Positions 1 to 7,424 are shown, counted from the stretch's first letter. The stretch is 26,848 nucleotides of DNA from Betaproteobacteria bacterium UBA2293 (GCA_002345845.1 DDWF01000170.1:1-26848); one strand, 5' to 3'. Translations and numbers: made by a program. The notes: generated from the letters alone by a model not told the origin.

Positions 1-1065
1 GTGGCTCATGTTGGCGAGGAATTCGCTCTTCACGCGACTGGCGGCCTGCGTCTCGGCAATCTGTTCGCTGAGCTGCCGGTTCAGCAGGGCGATTTCGGCC
101 GTGCGTTGGCTGACTAGTTCCTCCAGGTGCTCACGATGCTGCTCGAGTTCCCTGATCATTAGCTTGCGTTCGGAAATGTCTTCCTTGATTGCCACGTAAT
201 GCGAAACCTGGCCATCGGCCTGGCGCATCGGCGAGATGATCGCGCTTTCGACATAGATATCGCCGTTTTTGCGCCGGTTGATGAACTCGCCATGCCAGGT
301 CTGGCCGGTGGCAAGCGTACGCCACATGTCTTCATAGGTTTCGCGCGGCGTTTGATTCGAGTGCAGGAAGCGCGGATTCTTGCCAATGGCTTCTTCGACG
401 GAATATCCCGACGTTGCCGTGAAGGCCGCATTGGCATACTCAATGTGACCTTCGAGGTCAGTAATGACCACCGTTTGCGTGGTCTGCTCAACTGCCAGCG
501 ACAATTGGGATAGCTTGTCCTGAGCCATTTTTGTCGCGGTGATATCGACCGCAATCAAGCGCAGGTTCTCATGATCGGCGGCAAGCTCCGCGTCGATATG
601 GACAATGCGGGCGATTGCCGGCTGCCCGCCGGTTAGCAGGGTAATGTCGCAGCTTTCACGGCTAAGTCCGCTGATGGCCTTATTGAGCAGTTCAGCGAAG
701 GCGCGGCGGGATGCTGGTTCGACGAAATCGGCAAAATGCCGTCCGCTCAGTTGGCTGCGCTCCTGACTCAGTAAGCGTGCCCCAGCCAGATTGAGCTGGC
801 TGATGATGCCGCGCTGCGAAAGGGTGAAATAGCCCACCGGCGCAAAGTCGTAGAGGTCGGTGTAGCCAGCGAGGGCCGCTTCCAGTTCCACCCGGGACTG
901 TTGCAATGCGCTGTTTTGCATTTCCAGTTCGATCTGATGCACCTGCAATTCGTGCACCAGGTGGGTCGAATCAACTGCCGGCAGGCAGATCTCATCCGTG
1001 GGCAGCTTGCTCAGCTGTGCTTCCGCGCTTTTTCGTAGTTCGACAGCCGTGTTTTTCGAATGCAT
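1..1065 (-). CDS. PAS-PAS sensor histidine kinase, 3' part missing
   Basis: The frame is open to the left edge; 355 residues are visible. Residues about 35-65 form a coiled-coil lead-in (HELQVHQIELEMQN). A first PAS domain follows (about 66-178, with DLYDFAPVGYFTLSQRG), then a second (about 190-300, with TDLEGHIEYANAAF, GYSVEEAIGKNPRFL and the closing VAIKEDISERK). A coiled coil (about 301-345) leads into a HisKA dimerisation domain that starts KSEFLANMSH. The last visible residue, His355, aligns with the phospho-accepting histidine, so the catalytic ATPase domain and any receiver domain lie outside the window. No membrane segment is visible, so it is probably a cytoplasmic sensor; the signal is unknown. 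I chose the ATG at 1065 because a GGAG lies six bases upstream; an in-frame ATG at 1077 has a weaker site. It could also be a hybrid kinase. Confidence 0.9.
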   Translation of the reverse strand, partial: MHSKNTAVELRKSAEAQLSKLPTDEICLPAVDSTHLVHELQVHQIELEMQNSALQQSRVELEAALAGYTDLYDFAPVGYFTLSQRGIISQLNLAGARLLSQERSQLSGRHFADFVEPASRRAFAELLNKAISGLSRESCDITLLTGGQPAIARIVHIDAELAADHENLRLIAVDITATKMAQDKLSQLSLAVEQTTQTVVITDLEGHIEYANAAFTATSGYSVEEAIGKNPRFLHSNQTPRETYEDMWRTLATGQTWHGEFINRRKNGDIYVESAIISPMRQADGQVSHYVAIKEDISERKLMIRELEQHREHLEELVSQRTAEIALLNRQLSEQIAETQAASRVKSEFLANMSH

Positions 1066-1228
1066 CAGATGCTCCATTATTGTCGAACTTACTTGGGCGG
1101 TCTGTACGCACTCGTGGGGTTGTTGAAACCCCGCAATATCTGGACAACTCTTGGCAAATGACGACTGAGACCACCTTACGCCTTTGGCAAATTAATAGAT
1201 ACAGAGGTTTACGCGGGCGGCCGCCGGT
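1066..1228 (-). promoter_or_regulatory. Leader/promoter region of the PAS kinase
   Basis: This 163-base gap separates the LysR stop from the kinase start. It holds two copies of TTGGCAAAT (1151-1159 and 1184-1192), 33 bases apart, which is three helical turns. It also holds a perfect 6-base stem with a 5-base loop (GGGGTT/AACCCC, 1116-1132). The stem is not followed by a T-run on the minus strand, so it does not look like a terminator. The spaced repeats could bind a regulator; this is inference and no promoter was firmly identified. Confidence 0.3.
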
Positions 1229-2128
1229 TCACTCCGCTTGTCCCAGCCACTGTTCGAGAAACTCCACGCACACCCTGAGCTTGGCCGAGGTGGACAGGCG
1301 CGAGGGGGTGACCGCCCAGACATCGACTTCCTGGGCGTAGTCGGGTAGCAGATGCACCAGGTCGCCGCGGGCTATGCTCGGGCCGACGTCCCATAGCGAA
1401 CGCAGGATGATGCCGTGGCCGGCGATGGCCCACTGGTGGACGATCTCGCCATTGTTGGCGGAGAGCGGACCGCCGATGCGGACGGCTTCAACGCCCTGCG
1501 GGCCGTGCAGGGTCCATTGGCCGAACTGGAAATCGCGTTCGCGGATGACGATGCAGCGGTGGCCGGCGAGATCGGCCAGCTTTTGCGGTGTGCCGTGGCG
1601 GGCGAGATAGTCGGGGGCGGCGCAGAGTACGCGGCGGTTGCGGGCGATGCGCCGGGAAATCACATTCGGCTCGCTGACGGCGCCGATGCGGATGTCGAGA
1701 TGGAAACCTTCGTCAATCAGGTTGACCGGCCGGTCGAGCAGTTCCAGTTCGATTTCCAGCGCCGGGTAGCGCCGGGCGAGGGCGGACAGGGCGGGGCCGA
1801 CGCGGTTGCGGCCGAAGCCGGAGCTGGTGCAGATGCGCAGCAGACCGTCCGGTTCGCTGCGGGCGCTGGAGACGGCTTCGCCCATCTGCTCAACGTCCTC
1901 GAGGATGCGCTGGGCCCATTGATGGACGATGTCGCCCTGTTCGGTGAGGCTGACGCGGCGCGTCGTGCGGTGTAGCAGGCGGGTCTGCAGACTGGCTTCG
2001 AGGATGGCGATGCGTTTGCTGACGTAGGCGTTGGAGACGCCACGCTCGCGGGCGGAGGCGGCGAAGCTGCCATGGCGGACGATGGTGCAGAACAGCTGGA
2101 GGTCGTCGAGCAGGGGTTTGTTGTTCAC
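1229..2128 (-). CDS. dmlR: LysR-family regulator, DmlR-like
   Basis: 299 residues, the normal LysR length. The N-terminal winged helix-turn-helix spans about residues 5-64 (SFAASARERGVSNAYVSKRI, then LLHRTTRRVSLTEQG). The rest is a periplasmic-binding-protein-like effector domain, including GFGRNRVGPALSALARRYP and SANNGEIVHQWAIAGHGI. From memory it resembles E. coli DmlR (YeaT) along its length. The divergent neighbour is a D-malate/tartrate dehydrogenase, the same arrangement as dmlR-dmlA in E. coli. Regulation of that gene by a C4 hydroxyacid is therefore likely but not shown here. The start is GTG at 2128 with no clear Shine-Dalgarno sequence; no other nearby start fits the domain better. 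Confidence 0.88.
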   Translation of the reverse strand: MNNKPLLDDLQLFCTIVRHGSFAASARERGVSNAYVSKRIAILEASLQTRLLHRTTRRVSLTEQGDIVHQWAQRILEDVEQMGEAVSSARSEPDGLLRICTSSGFGRNRVGPALSALARRYPALEIELELLDRPVNLIDEGFHLDIRIGAVSEPNVISRRIARNRRVLCAAPDYLARHGTPQKLADLAGHRCIVIRERDFQFGQWTLHGPQGVEAVRIGGPLSANNGEIVHQWAIAGHGIILRSLWDVGPSIARGDLVHLLPDYAQEVDVWAVTPSRLSTSAKLRVCVEFLEQWLGQAE

Positions 2129-2221
2129 GATATGTGCACAGTTATGTTACGGATCGGCTGATTATAGGCTTTGGTGTTTCCAGTACCATCGCCGGCATCC
2201 CATTACCAAGAGCGCCGCACC
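2129..2221. promoter_or_regulatory. Divergent dmlR-dmlA promoter region
   Basis: This 93-base gap between divergent genes must carry both promoters. It contains GTGCAC (2134-2139) near the regulator start and an imperfect dyad TGGT-N9-ACCA at 2172-2188, about 35 bases before the dehydrogenase start. LysR proteins usually bind dyads in such gaps. The spacing here is not the classical T-N11-A, so the assignment as an operator is weak. The TTATAG at 2162-2167 is a possible -10 element. Confidence 0.35.
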
Positions 2222-3325
2222 ATGTCTCGTCATTCCATCGCAGTCATCGCCGGCGACGGCATTGGCAACGAAGTCATGCCCGAGGGGCTGCGCGTGCTGC
2301 AGGCCGCCGCGCGCAAGTTCGCCATCGAGCTGGATCTGACCACCTACGACTGGGCGCACTGCGACTATTACCTGGAGCACGGGAAAATGATGCCGGATGA
2401 CTGGTTCGACACCCTGCGCGGCCATGAGGCGATCTTCTTCGGTGCCGTCGGCTGGCCGGACAAGGTGCCGGATCACATCTCGCTGTGGGGCTCGCTGCTC
2501 AAGTTCCGCCGTGAATTCGACCAGTACGTGAACCTGCGCCCGGTGCGCCTGATGCCCGGCGTGCCCTGTCCGCTGGCCGGGCGCCAGGTCGGCGACATCG
2601 ATTTCTACGTCGTGCGCGAAAATACCGAGGGCGAGTATTCCGCGGTCGGCGGCCGGCTGTTTGAAGGCACTGAACGCGAGATCGTGCTGCAGGAGGCGGT
2701 GTTCAGCCGCAAGGGCGTGGACCGAATTCTCAAGTACGCCTTCGAGCTGGCGCAGAGCCGGCCGAAGAAGCACCTGACCTCGGCCACCAAGTCGAACGGC
2801 ATCGCCATCAGCATGCCCTACTGGGACGAGCGCGTGGAAGCGATGGCTGTCCATTACCCGGAGGTACGCTGGGACAAGTCGCACATCGACATCCTGACCG
2901 CCCGCTTCGTGCTGCATCCGGACCGCTTCGACGTGGTCGTCGCCTCCAACCTGTTCGGCGACATCCTCTCCGATCTCGGCCCGGCGTGCACCGGCACCAT
3001 CGGCATCGCGCCCTCGGCCAATCTCAACCCGGACCGCACTTTCCCCTCGCTGTTCGAGCCGGTACATGGCTCGGCACCGGACATCGCCGGGCGCCACATC
3101 GCCAACCCGATCGCCCAGATCTGGTCGGCGGCGATGCTGCTCGATTTCCTCGGCCATGGCGAGGGACGCTACCGGGCGGCGCACGACGCCATCGTCAAGG
3201 CCATCGAGATCGTGCTGGTCGACGGGCCGCGGACGCCGGACATGGGCGGCACGGCGAATACCAGCGCGGTCGGCAAAGCCGTCGCCGAGGCTTTGGTGGT
3301 CTGCTCGGCAAATAGCGAAACATGA
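2222..3325 (+). CDS. dmlA: D-malate/tartrate dehydrogenase (decarboxylating)
   Basis: 367 residues, in the isocitrate/isopropylmalate dehydrogenase family. Members oxidise a 2-hydroxyacid with NAD+ and decarboxylate it, using Mg2+ or Mn2+ in the cytoplasm; D-malate would give pyruvate. Visible family signatures are IAGDGIGNEVMPEGLRVL at the N-terminus, VRENTEGEYSAVGG, TSATKSNGI, the metal-binding stretch NLFGDILSDLG, and EPVHGSAPDIAG near the nucleotide site. The frame is open further upstream to 2171, but the family start and the IAGDGIG strand place the ATG at 2222. It is divergent from a DmlR-like regulator, which favours D-malate or tartrate over 3-isopropylmalate as substrate; no leuC or leuD lies nearby. 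Exact substrate preference cannot be read from sequence. Confidence 0.9.
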   Translation: MSRHSIAVIAGDGIGNEVMPEGLRVLQAAARKFAIELDLTTYDWAHCDYYLEHGKMMPDDWFDTLRGHEAIFFGAVGWPDKVPDHISLWGSLLKFRREFDQYVNLRPVRLMPGVPCPLAGRQVGDIDFYVVRENTEGEYSAVGGRLFEGTEREIVLQEAVFSRKGVDRILKYAFELAQSRPKKHLTSATKSNGIAISMPYWDERVEAMAVHYPEVRWDKSHIDILTARFVLHPDRFDVVVASNLFGDILSDLGPACTGTIGIAPSANLNPDRTFPSLFEPVHGSAPDIAGRHIANPIAQIWSAAMLLDFLGHGEGRYRAAHDAIVKAIEIVLVDGPRTPDMGGTANTSAVGKAVAEALVVCSANSET

Positions 3326-3427
3326 AAGCTTGTCTTTGCATCCCTGGCGTTGTTGCTCATCCTCGCGATAGCACCGGCTATCGCTGCGGTTCGCGCCTAG
3401 CCAGGAATACAAATCCGGCGCTTTCAT
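3322..3427. repeat. 106-base imperfect palindromic element
   Basis: The outer arms ATGAAAGC (3322-3329) and GCTTTCAT (3420-3427) are exact complements. Inside them are matching TTTG/CAAA, CCTGGC/GCCAGG (3343-3348 with 3400-3405), and a central stem GCGATAGC/GCTATCGC around an ACCG loop (3365-3384). The left arm shares the TGA stop of the dehydrogenase gene. The layout resembles a REP-like or miniature inverted-repeat element that may end transcription of dmlA. Whether it is repeated elsewhere in the genome cannot be seen here. Confidence 0.6.
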
Positions 3428-3459
3428 CGTGTTCCCCCATTTACCGAGCAGACCACTAA

Positions 3460-4236
3460 ATGCCCTTTGATCTCAGCCTGCCGGCGCTGCTCATGCCCTT
3501 GGTCATCGGCGCCGCGCTCGGCTGGGTCGGCGGCCTGCTCGGCATCGGCGGCGGCATCATCGCCATCCCCATTCTGGCCATGGGCTTCGGCATGAGCCAG
3601 CAACTGGCGCAGGGAACGGCGCTGGTGATGATCACGCCCAACGTGCTGCTCGCCTTCTGGCGCTACCACCAGCGCAACCCGCTGCCGCTGAAGACCATCG
3701 GCCTGCTCGGTGCCGCCGCGCTGCTCGCCACCTGGCCAGCGGCGCGGCTGGCGGTGCTGCTCGATTCGCGGGTGCTGATGATCTGCTTTGCCGTGTTCCT
3801 GATCGGGCTGGCGTTGTATTTCCTCTGGGGCAGCCGCCGCTCGGCGCCAGCCATCGATCCGGCCAAGGCCTGGAACGAGCGCTGGCTGCCCGGTGTCGGC
3901 GTCATCAGCGGCTTCTTCTCCGGGCTGTTCAGCGTTGGCGCCGGCATCGTCGCCGCGCCCCTGCTGGTCCGCGGCTTCGGCAAGCGCCAGGCGGTGGCGC
4001 AGGGCATCGCGCTGGCCGTCGTCGTGCCCGGTTCGCTGGTGTCGCTGGCCATCTACGGGCAGGCCGGCATGGTCAACTGGCAGAGCGGCGCGCTGCTGGC
4101 CCTCGGCGGATTATTCACCGTGTCGTCGGGCGTCGCCTGGGCGCACCGCCTGCCGGAACGCCGGCTACGGCGGGTTTTTGCCGTGATGCTGCTGGTCACC
4201 GCCGGGCTGATGATCCGCGCCGGCATCCTCGGCTGA
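3460..4236 (+). CDS. TauE/SafE (TSUP) family membrane permease
   Basis: 258 residues with about eight hydrophobic segments. The family is built from two repeats, and both hallmark glycine-rich motifs are visible: GWVGGLLGIGGGIIAIPIL near residue 22 and GFFSGLFSVGAGIVAAPLL near residue 150. TSUP proteins sit in the inner membrane and export or import small anions such as sulfite, sulfoacetate or other organosulfur compounds. The neighbours do not indicate a substrate. The start at 3460 follows the palindromic element and lacks a strong Shine-Dalgarno site; no better in-frame start is apparent. Confidence 0.88.
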   Translation: MPFDLSLPALLMPLVIGAALGWVGGLLGIGGGIIAIPILAMGFGMSQQLAQGTALVMITPNVLLAFWRYHQRNPLPLKTIGLLGAAALLATWPAARLAVLLDSRVLMICFAVFLIGLALYFLWGSRRSAPAIDPAKAWNERWLPGVGVISGFFSGLFSVGAGIVAAPLLVRGFGKRQAVAQGIALAVVVPGSLVSLAIYGQAGMVNWQSGALLALGGLFTVSSGVAWAHRLPERRLRRVFAVMLLVTAGLMIRAGILG

Positions 4237-4329
4237 TTTTTGCGAAAATGGCGGCCCTGCCGCCAGCCTGCCGAGCATCGCCACCGTGCCCTGTTTTTCC
4301 GCCCCTTTACTGAACCGCGAGGCCGCCTG

Positions 4330-4995
4330 ATGGACGGCAACTCGCGCTTCATCAGCAGCGCCCAGGAAGGGCCGCACCGTGATCTCGAGGAACTGGTGCG
4401 TCGCCATATGGCGCATCCGTTCCGCAAACCGATCCTCGATTACAACCGGGAGGCGCTGGCCACAGCACTGGCTGCCCGCACCGCCTGGAATCCGGCGGCG
4501 CCGCTGATTCTCGACGCCGGCTGCGGCGTCGGCTGGAGCACGCAGCGTATCGCCGAGAGCTATCCCGATCACTTCGTCATCGGCGTCGATCAATCGCTGG
4601 ATCGCCTGAGCCGCGGCAAGCCCTTGCCGATGCCGGGCAACGCGCTGCTGCTGCGTGCCGACCTGGTCGATTTCTGGCGCCTGCTGGCGGCAGACGGCAT
4701 CCGCCTGGCCCGTCATTACAACCTGTACCCGAACCCGTGGCCGAAGATCGGCCATCTCGCCCGGCGCTGGCAGGGGCATGCGGTGTTTCCGGTGTGGCGC
4801 GAGCTGGGCGGCGAGCTGGAATGTCGCAGCAACTGGCGCATCTATATCGAGGAAATGGCGCTGGCCCTGGGCTGGCTAAGCGGCCAGACAGTTGCCGCCG
4901 AACCGTGGCGGACCGATGCCCCGATGACGCCGTTCGAGAAGAAATATCTCGCCTCCGGCCATGAGTTGTGGCGCTGCCGGGTAAATCTGGGATGA
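4330..4995 (+). CDS. TrmB-like SAM-dependent methyltransferase, divergent
   Basis: 221 residues from ATG 4330, preceded by a CGAGG; a TTG at 4240 would add 30 unconserved residues. The SAM-binding motif is LDAGCGVGWSTQRIAE (61-76). The layout follows tRNA (guanine-46-N7) methyltransferase TrmB: a YPNPWPKIGHLARRW segment (133-147), a NWRIYIEEM segment (168-176) and the closing TPFEKKYLASGHELW (200-214). Two aspartates that bind substrate in classical TrmB (the DPW and TDW motifs) are asparagines here (N135 and N168), while the His and Arg of the first motif are kept. It may be a paralogue with another RNA target or weak activity. It overlaps the next gene by four bases. Confidence 0.75.
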   Translation: MDGNSRFISSAQEGPHRDLEELVRRHMAHPFRKPILDYNREALATALAARTAWNPAAPLILDAGCGVGWSTQRIAESYPDHFVIGVDQSLDRLSRGKPLPMPGNALLLRADLVDFWRLLAADGIRLARHYNLYPNPWPKIGHLARRWQGHAVFPVWRELGGELECRSNWRIYIEEMALALGWLSGQTVAAEPWRTDAPMTPFEKKYLASGHELWRCRVNLG

Positions 4996-5309
4996 GCATC
5001 TGCCAGAGCTGCGGCGCCTGCTGCGCCAGCCTGCGCGTCGATTTCCATCCGGCCGAGCTGGCCGGTGGCGCCTTTGCCTGGGGCGAAGGCGTACCGGTCG
5101 ACATGACGGTGCCGGTGACGCCGGCCATCGTCCGTCTGCGCGGCACCGATGCATCGCCACCGCGCTGCGTGGCGTTGGCCGGCGAGGTCGGTGTCGCCGT
5201 CACCTGCAGCATCTACGCCGAACGGCCGTCGCCGTGCCGCGAATTCGATGTCGAGCACCCGGCCTGCAACCGGGCACGGCGGCAGTGCGGCTTGCCGGTG
5301 CTCGGCTGA
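4992..5309 (+). CDS. YkgJ-type zinc/iron-chelating cysteine-cluster protein
   Basis: 105 residues. The N-terminal cluster CQSCGACC (Cys4, 7, 10 and 11) and later CSIYAERPSPCREFDVEHPAC with a final Cys give the eight-cysteine pattern of the YkgJ/CxxCxxCC family. These small proteins are predicted to bind a metal, zinc or an Fe-S cluster; no reaction is established. The start codon is in an ATGA overlap with the methyltransferase, so the two are translationally coupled and may act together. An in-frame start at 4968 would add eight residues upstream, but the overlap and the family N-terminus favour 4992. Confidence 0.85.
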   Translation: MSICQSCGACCASLRVDFHPAELAGGAFAWGEGVPVDMTVPVTPAIVRLRGTDASPPRCVALAGEVGVAVTCSIYAERPSPCREFDVEHPACNRARRQCGLPVLG

Positions 5310-5325
5310 CGGGCGGATTCGCCCG
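5310..5325 (+). terminator. Weak terminator-like hairpin after ykgJ-type gene
   Basis: CGGGCG and CGCCCG form a 6-base stem with a GATT loop, starting directly after the TGA stop. A run of four Ts comes only about ten bases later (TGAGCTTTTC), so it is a poor intrinsic terminator. It could instead stabilise the 3' end of the transcript. Confidence 0.3.
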
Positions 5326-5350
5326 CGGGGTGAGCTTTTCGCCGTTGTCG

Positions 5351-5389
5351 GCTTATCCCCTGCCAGGTCGGGTAAGTCTGTGGATAAGC
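5351..5389. promoter_or_regulatory. GCTTATCC/GGATAAGC inverted repeat with DnaA-box sequence
   Basis: The arms GCTTATCC (5351-5358) and GGATAAGC (5382-5389) are perfectly complementary, 23 bases apart. The right arm is part of TGTGGATAA (5379-5387), the exact complement of the consensus DnaA box TTATCCACA. It may be an operator or a single DnaA site upstream of the EPS operon. A chance match is possible. Confidence 0.35.
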
Positions 5390-5436
5390 TCGGGAGAAGT
5401 GGCGGAAGTCGCTGAGCGGTAAGGAGAATCTGCCGT

Positions 5437-5453
5437 TGCCCAAATAATGGGCA
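5437..5453. promoter_or_regulatory. 17-base near-palindrome, possible operator
   Basis: TGCCCAAATAATGGGCA has perfect 5-base arms (TGCCC/GGGCA) around an AT-rich centre, about 160 bases before the first gene of the operon. It has the form of a dimeric regulator site; the protein is unknown. Confidence 0.3.
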
Positions 5454-5613
5454 GGGCTCGTGGCTGCTCGCTACAGGGCACAACGCCGTTTTTGCGGGTT
5501 TTGCCGTCGCTTCTGTCGCCCCGCGGGCGGGACAGCATCCGTGTGGTAACGCACATACGTGACCGATGTGAGTCCCTATGGTGGCCCTCATCGACGTTCA
5601 TCGAGGTGCAATC

Positions 5614-5961
5614 ATGAGACTACGGATCGGGAAAGTCCTGCCCGCGCTGGCATTGGCTTTGATCATGGCCGAAGCCGGTGCGGCGATGGTGAGTTCCGCG
5701 GCCGCTGCCGGCATTTCGCCGGCCGGCAGTGCCACCGACCTGGCGGCCGCCGCTCGCTACCCGAGCAGCAGCCCCGGCCCGATCGCCGCGTTGCAGCTCC
5801 AGTATGGCCTGCCCGCTGGCGGTGCGGTCAGATCGCGCTGGCCGACGGCCCAAATTCTGCCGGCGCCGCCGCTCGGCGCGGTGAAAACCTCGGCCCTGAT
5901 GCTGTCGTCGCTCGGCATGATCGGGGTGATTGCGCTGCTGCGCCTGGGCCGGGCGCCGTAG
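5614..5961 (+). CDS. Small secreted protein with C-terminal membrane anchor
   Basis: 115 residues, no recognised family. The N-terminus is a signal peptide (MRLRIGKVLPALALALIM, likely cut after the alanine-rich stretch near residues 33-38). The middle is low-complexity, rich in Ala, Gly, Pro and Ser. The C-terminus has one hydrophobic helix followed by arginine (SALMLSSLGMIGVIALLRLG). This looks like a PEP-CTERM sorting tail but lacks the Pro-Glu-Pro motif. The start at 5614 has GAGGTG five bases upstream and is preferred over the ATG at 5578. It sits 11 bases before the chain-length gene, so it is probably the first gene of the EPS operon and acts at the cell envelope. Confidence 0.65.
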   Translation: MRLRIGKVLPALALALIMAEAGAAMVSSAAAAGISPAGSATDLAAAARYPSSSPGPIAALQLQYGLPAGGAVRSRWPTAQILPAPPLGAVKTSALMLSSLGMIGVIALLRLGRAP

Positions 5962-5972
5962 GTAGGGCGGGG

Positions 5973-7424
5973 ATGAGTCTGCAACGCTTCTTCCTGATCC
6001 TGCGCGGCCGCTGGCAACTGGTGGCCGGCGTCCTGCTTGGCGTGATGCTGCTGACCCTGGCGGCCAACCTGTTGCTGCCGCGAAAGTACGTCGCCGAAGC
6101 CGCTGTGGTCGTCGATAGCCGCCCCGCCGACCCGGTGCTCGGCGTGGTCCAGCCGGTCACTGCGGCCTCGGCGGTGATGTCGACCCAGGTGGACATCATC
6201 CTTTCCGAGCGCGTGGCGCAACGCGCCGTCACCTTGCTCAAGCTCGACCAGGACCCCGAATTGCGCGGCCAGTGGCTCGACCGGACCAACGGCCGGGGTT
6301 CGCTGCAGGCCTGGTTGGCGGCCCCGATGCGCCACCACCTGAAGGTCATGCCGACACACGAAAGCAACGTCGTTTCGATCATCTATACGGCCGGCGACGC
6401 GGCGACCGCAGCGGCCGTCGCCAATGCCTTCGCCCAGGCCTATATCGACACCAATCTCGAGTTGAAGGTCGCCTCGGCAAGTCAATACAGCCAGTGGTTC
6501 GGCGAGCGCACCCGGTCGTTCCGCGACAAGCTGGAAGCGGCGCAGCAGAAGCTGTCGGCCTACCAGCGGTCGAACCACATCGCCGTCGCCGACGAAAAGC
6601 TCGATGTCGAGACCGCCCGCCTCAGCGAACTGTCGACCCAGCTGGTCGAGGTTCAGGGTCAGCGCGCGCTGACCCGCGGCCGCCACAGTCAGGTCGGGGC
6701 CGCCGACATTTTGCCCGAGGTCGTCGGCAATGGCCTGATCCAGAACCTGAAGGGGCGGTTGGCCGATCTCGATGGACAGCGCCAGGAATTGGCCCTGCGC
6801 CTGCGCGAGACGCATCCCGAATACCTCGACATGGCGACCCGAGTTGCCGCCCTGCGCGCCCAGATTGCCGGTGAAACCAGTCGCATCGCCGGTTCGCTCG
6901 GCGCCGCCGACCGCATGAATGCCTCCCGTGAGGGCGAAATACGCGGCGCTCTCGCTAGCCAGAAGCAGAAAGTCCTCGAACTGCGCGCGCAGCGCGACAG
7001 CGTTGCCGTGCTGCAGCGCGATGTCGAACAGGCCCAGCGCGACTACGACATGGTCACCCAGCGCCTGGCGCAGACCGGCCTCGAAAGCGATATGCCACAA
7101 ACCAATGTGGCGATGCTGACGGTGGCCAGCGAGCCATCCGCCCCAGCCAGTCCGAAGGTCGCCCTGAACACCGCGCTGTCGGTCGTCTTTGGCGCCTTGC
7201 TTGGCATTGGCCTGGCGCTGCTGCTGGAACACCTGAATCGGCGTCTGCGTAGCGCCCGCGACTTCGCCGAAGTGCTCGCCGTCCCGGTGCTCGCCGTGTT
7301 GCCGCGCAACGGGCGCGGCCGCCGGTGGTTGGCACCGATCGACGCGATCAGCGGCGAATACGCCCGCCTGCGCGACAACTCGTCGGTCGCTCAGGCCAAG
7401 CGCCTGACCACCAGACCGGTCTAG
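5973..7424 (+). CDS. Polysaccharide chain-length determinant (Wzz/EpsF-like)
   Basis: 483 residues. The layout is that of polysaccharide co-polymerases: a first membrane helix at about 14-34 (WQLVAGVLLGVMLLTLAANL), a large periplasmic part with a long coiled coil (about 170-390), a proline-rich turn (PSAPASPKV), and a second membrane helix at about 393-415 (FGALLGIGLALLL), then a cytoplasmic tail. It resembles EpsF/GumC-type proteins of betaproteobacterial EPS clusters. These form oligomers in the inner membrane that set polymer length and link the polymerase to export. No kinase domain is fused; the partner ATPase is encoded by the next gene. The ATG at 5973 places the first helix at the usual distance from the N-terminus. 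Confidence 0.9.
   Translation: MSLQRFFLILRGRWQLVAGVLLGVMLLTLAANLLLPRKYVAEAAVVVDSRPADPVLGVVQPVTAASAVMSTQVDIILSERVAQRAVTLLKLDQDPELRGQWLDRTNGRGSLQAWLAAPMRHHLKVMPTHESNVVSIIYTAGDAATAAAVANAFAQAYIDTNLELKVASASQYSQWFGERTRSFRDKLEAAQQKLSAYQRSNHIAVADEKLDVETARLSELSTQLVEVQGQRALTRGRHSQVGAADILPEVVGNGLIQNLKGRLADLDGQRQELALRLRETHPEYLDMATRVAALRAQIAGETSRIAGSLGAADRMNASREGEIRGALASQKQKVLELRAQRDSVAVLQRDVEQAQRDYDMVTQRLAQTGLESDMPQTNVAMLTVASEPSAPASPKVALNTALSVVFGALLGIGLALLLEHLNRRLRSARDFAEVLAVPVLAVLPRNGRGRRWLAPIDAISGEYARLRDNSSVAQAKRLTTRPV

Larger units (their letters stand above)
5310..5613. other. Intergenic region before the EPS operon
   Basis: This 304-base stretch has no convincing gene on either strand. It holds, in order, a short GC hairpin just after the YkgJ stop, an 8-base inverted repeat overlapping a perfect DnaA-box sequence, a 17-base near-palindrome, and a GC-rich region near 5511-5537 with imperfect dyad symmetry. 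The promoter of the downstream polysaccharide operon must lie here or just downstream. I could not assign a reliable sigma-70 or sigma-54 promoter by eye; no GG-N10-GC pair with the right flanks was found. Confidence 0.6.

Noticed and set aside
4159..4179. Terminator-like CGCCG-GCTA-CGGCG stem followed by GGTTTTT
   Set aside because: It lies inside the last 80 bases of the TSUP coding region; the stem is short and the codons are ordinary. It could act as a terminator but nothing supports it.
5421..5446. GGAG followed by a TTG and a tiny open frame
   Set aside because: The frame is only three codons long (TTG CCC AAA TAA), too short to support as a gene or leader peptide.
5310..5613. Possible sigma-54 promoter before the EPS operon
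   Set aside because: The best GGGCAC...TTGC candidate has far too long a spacer (15 bases between GG and GC instead of 10).
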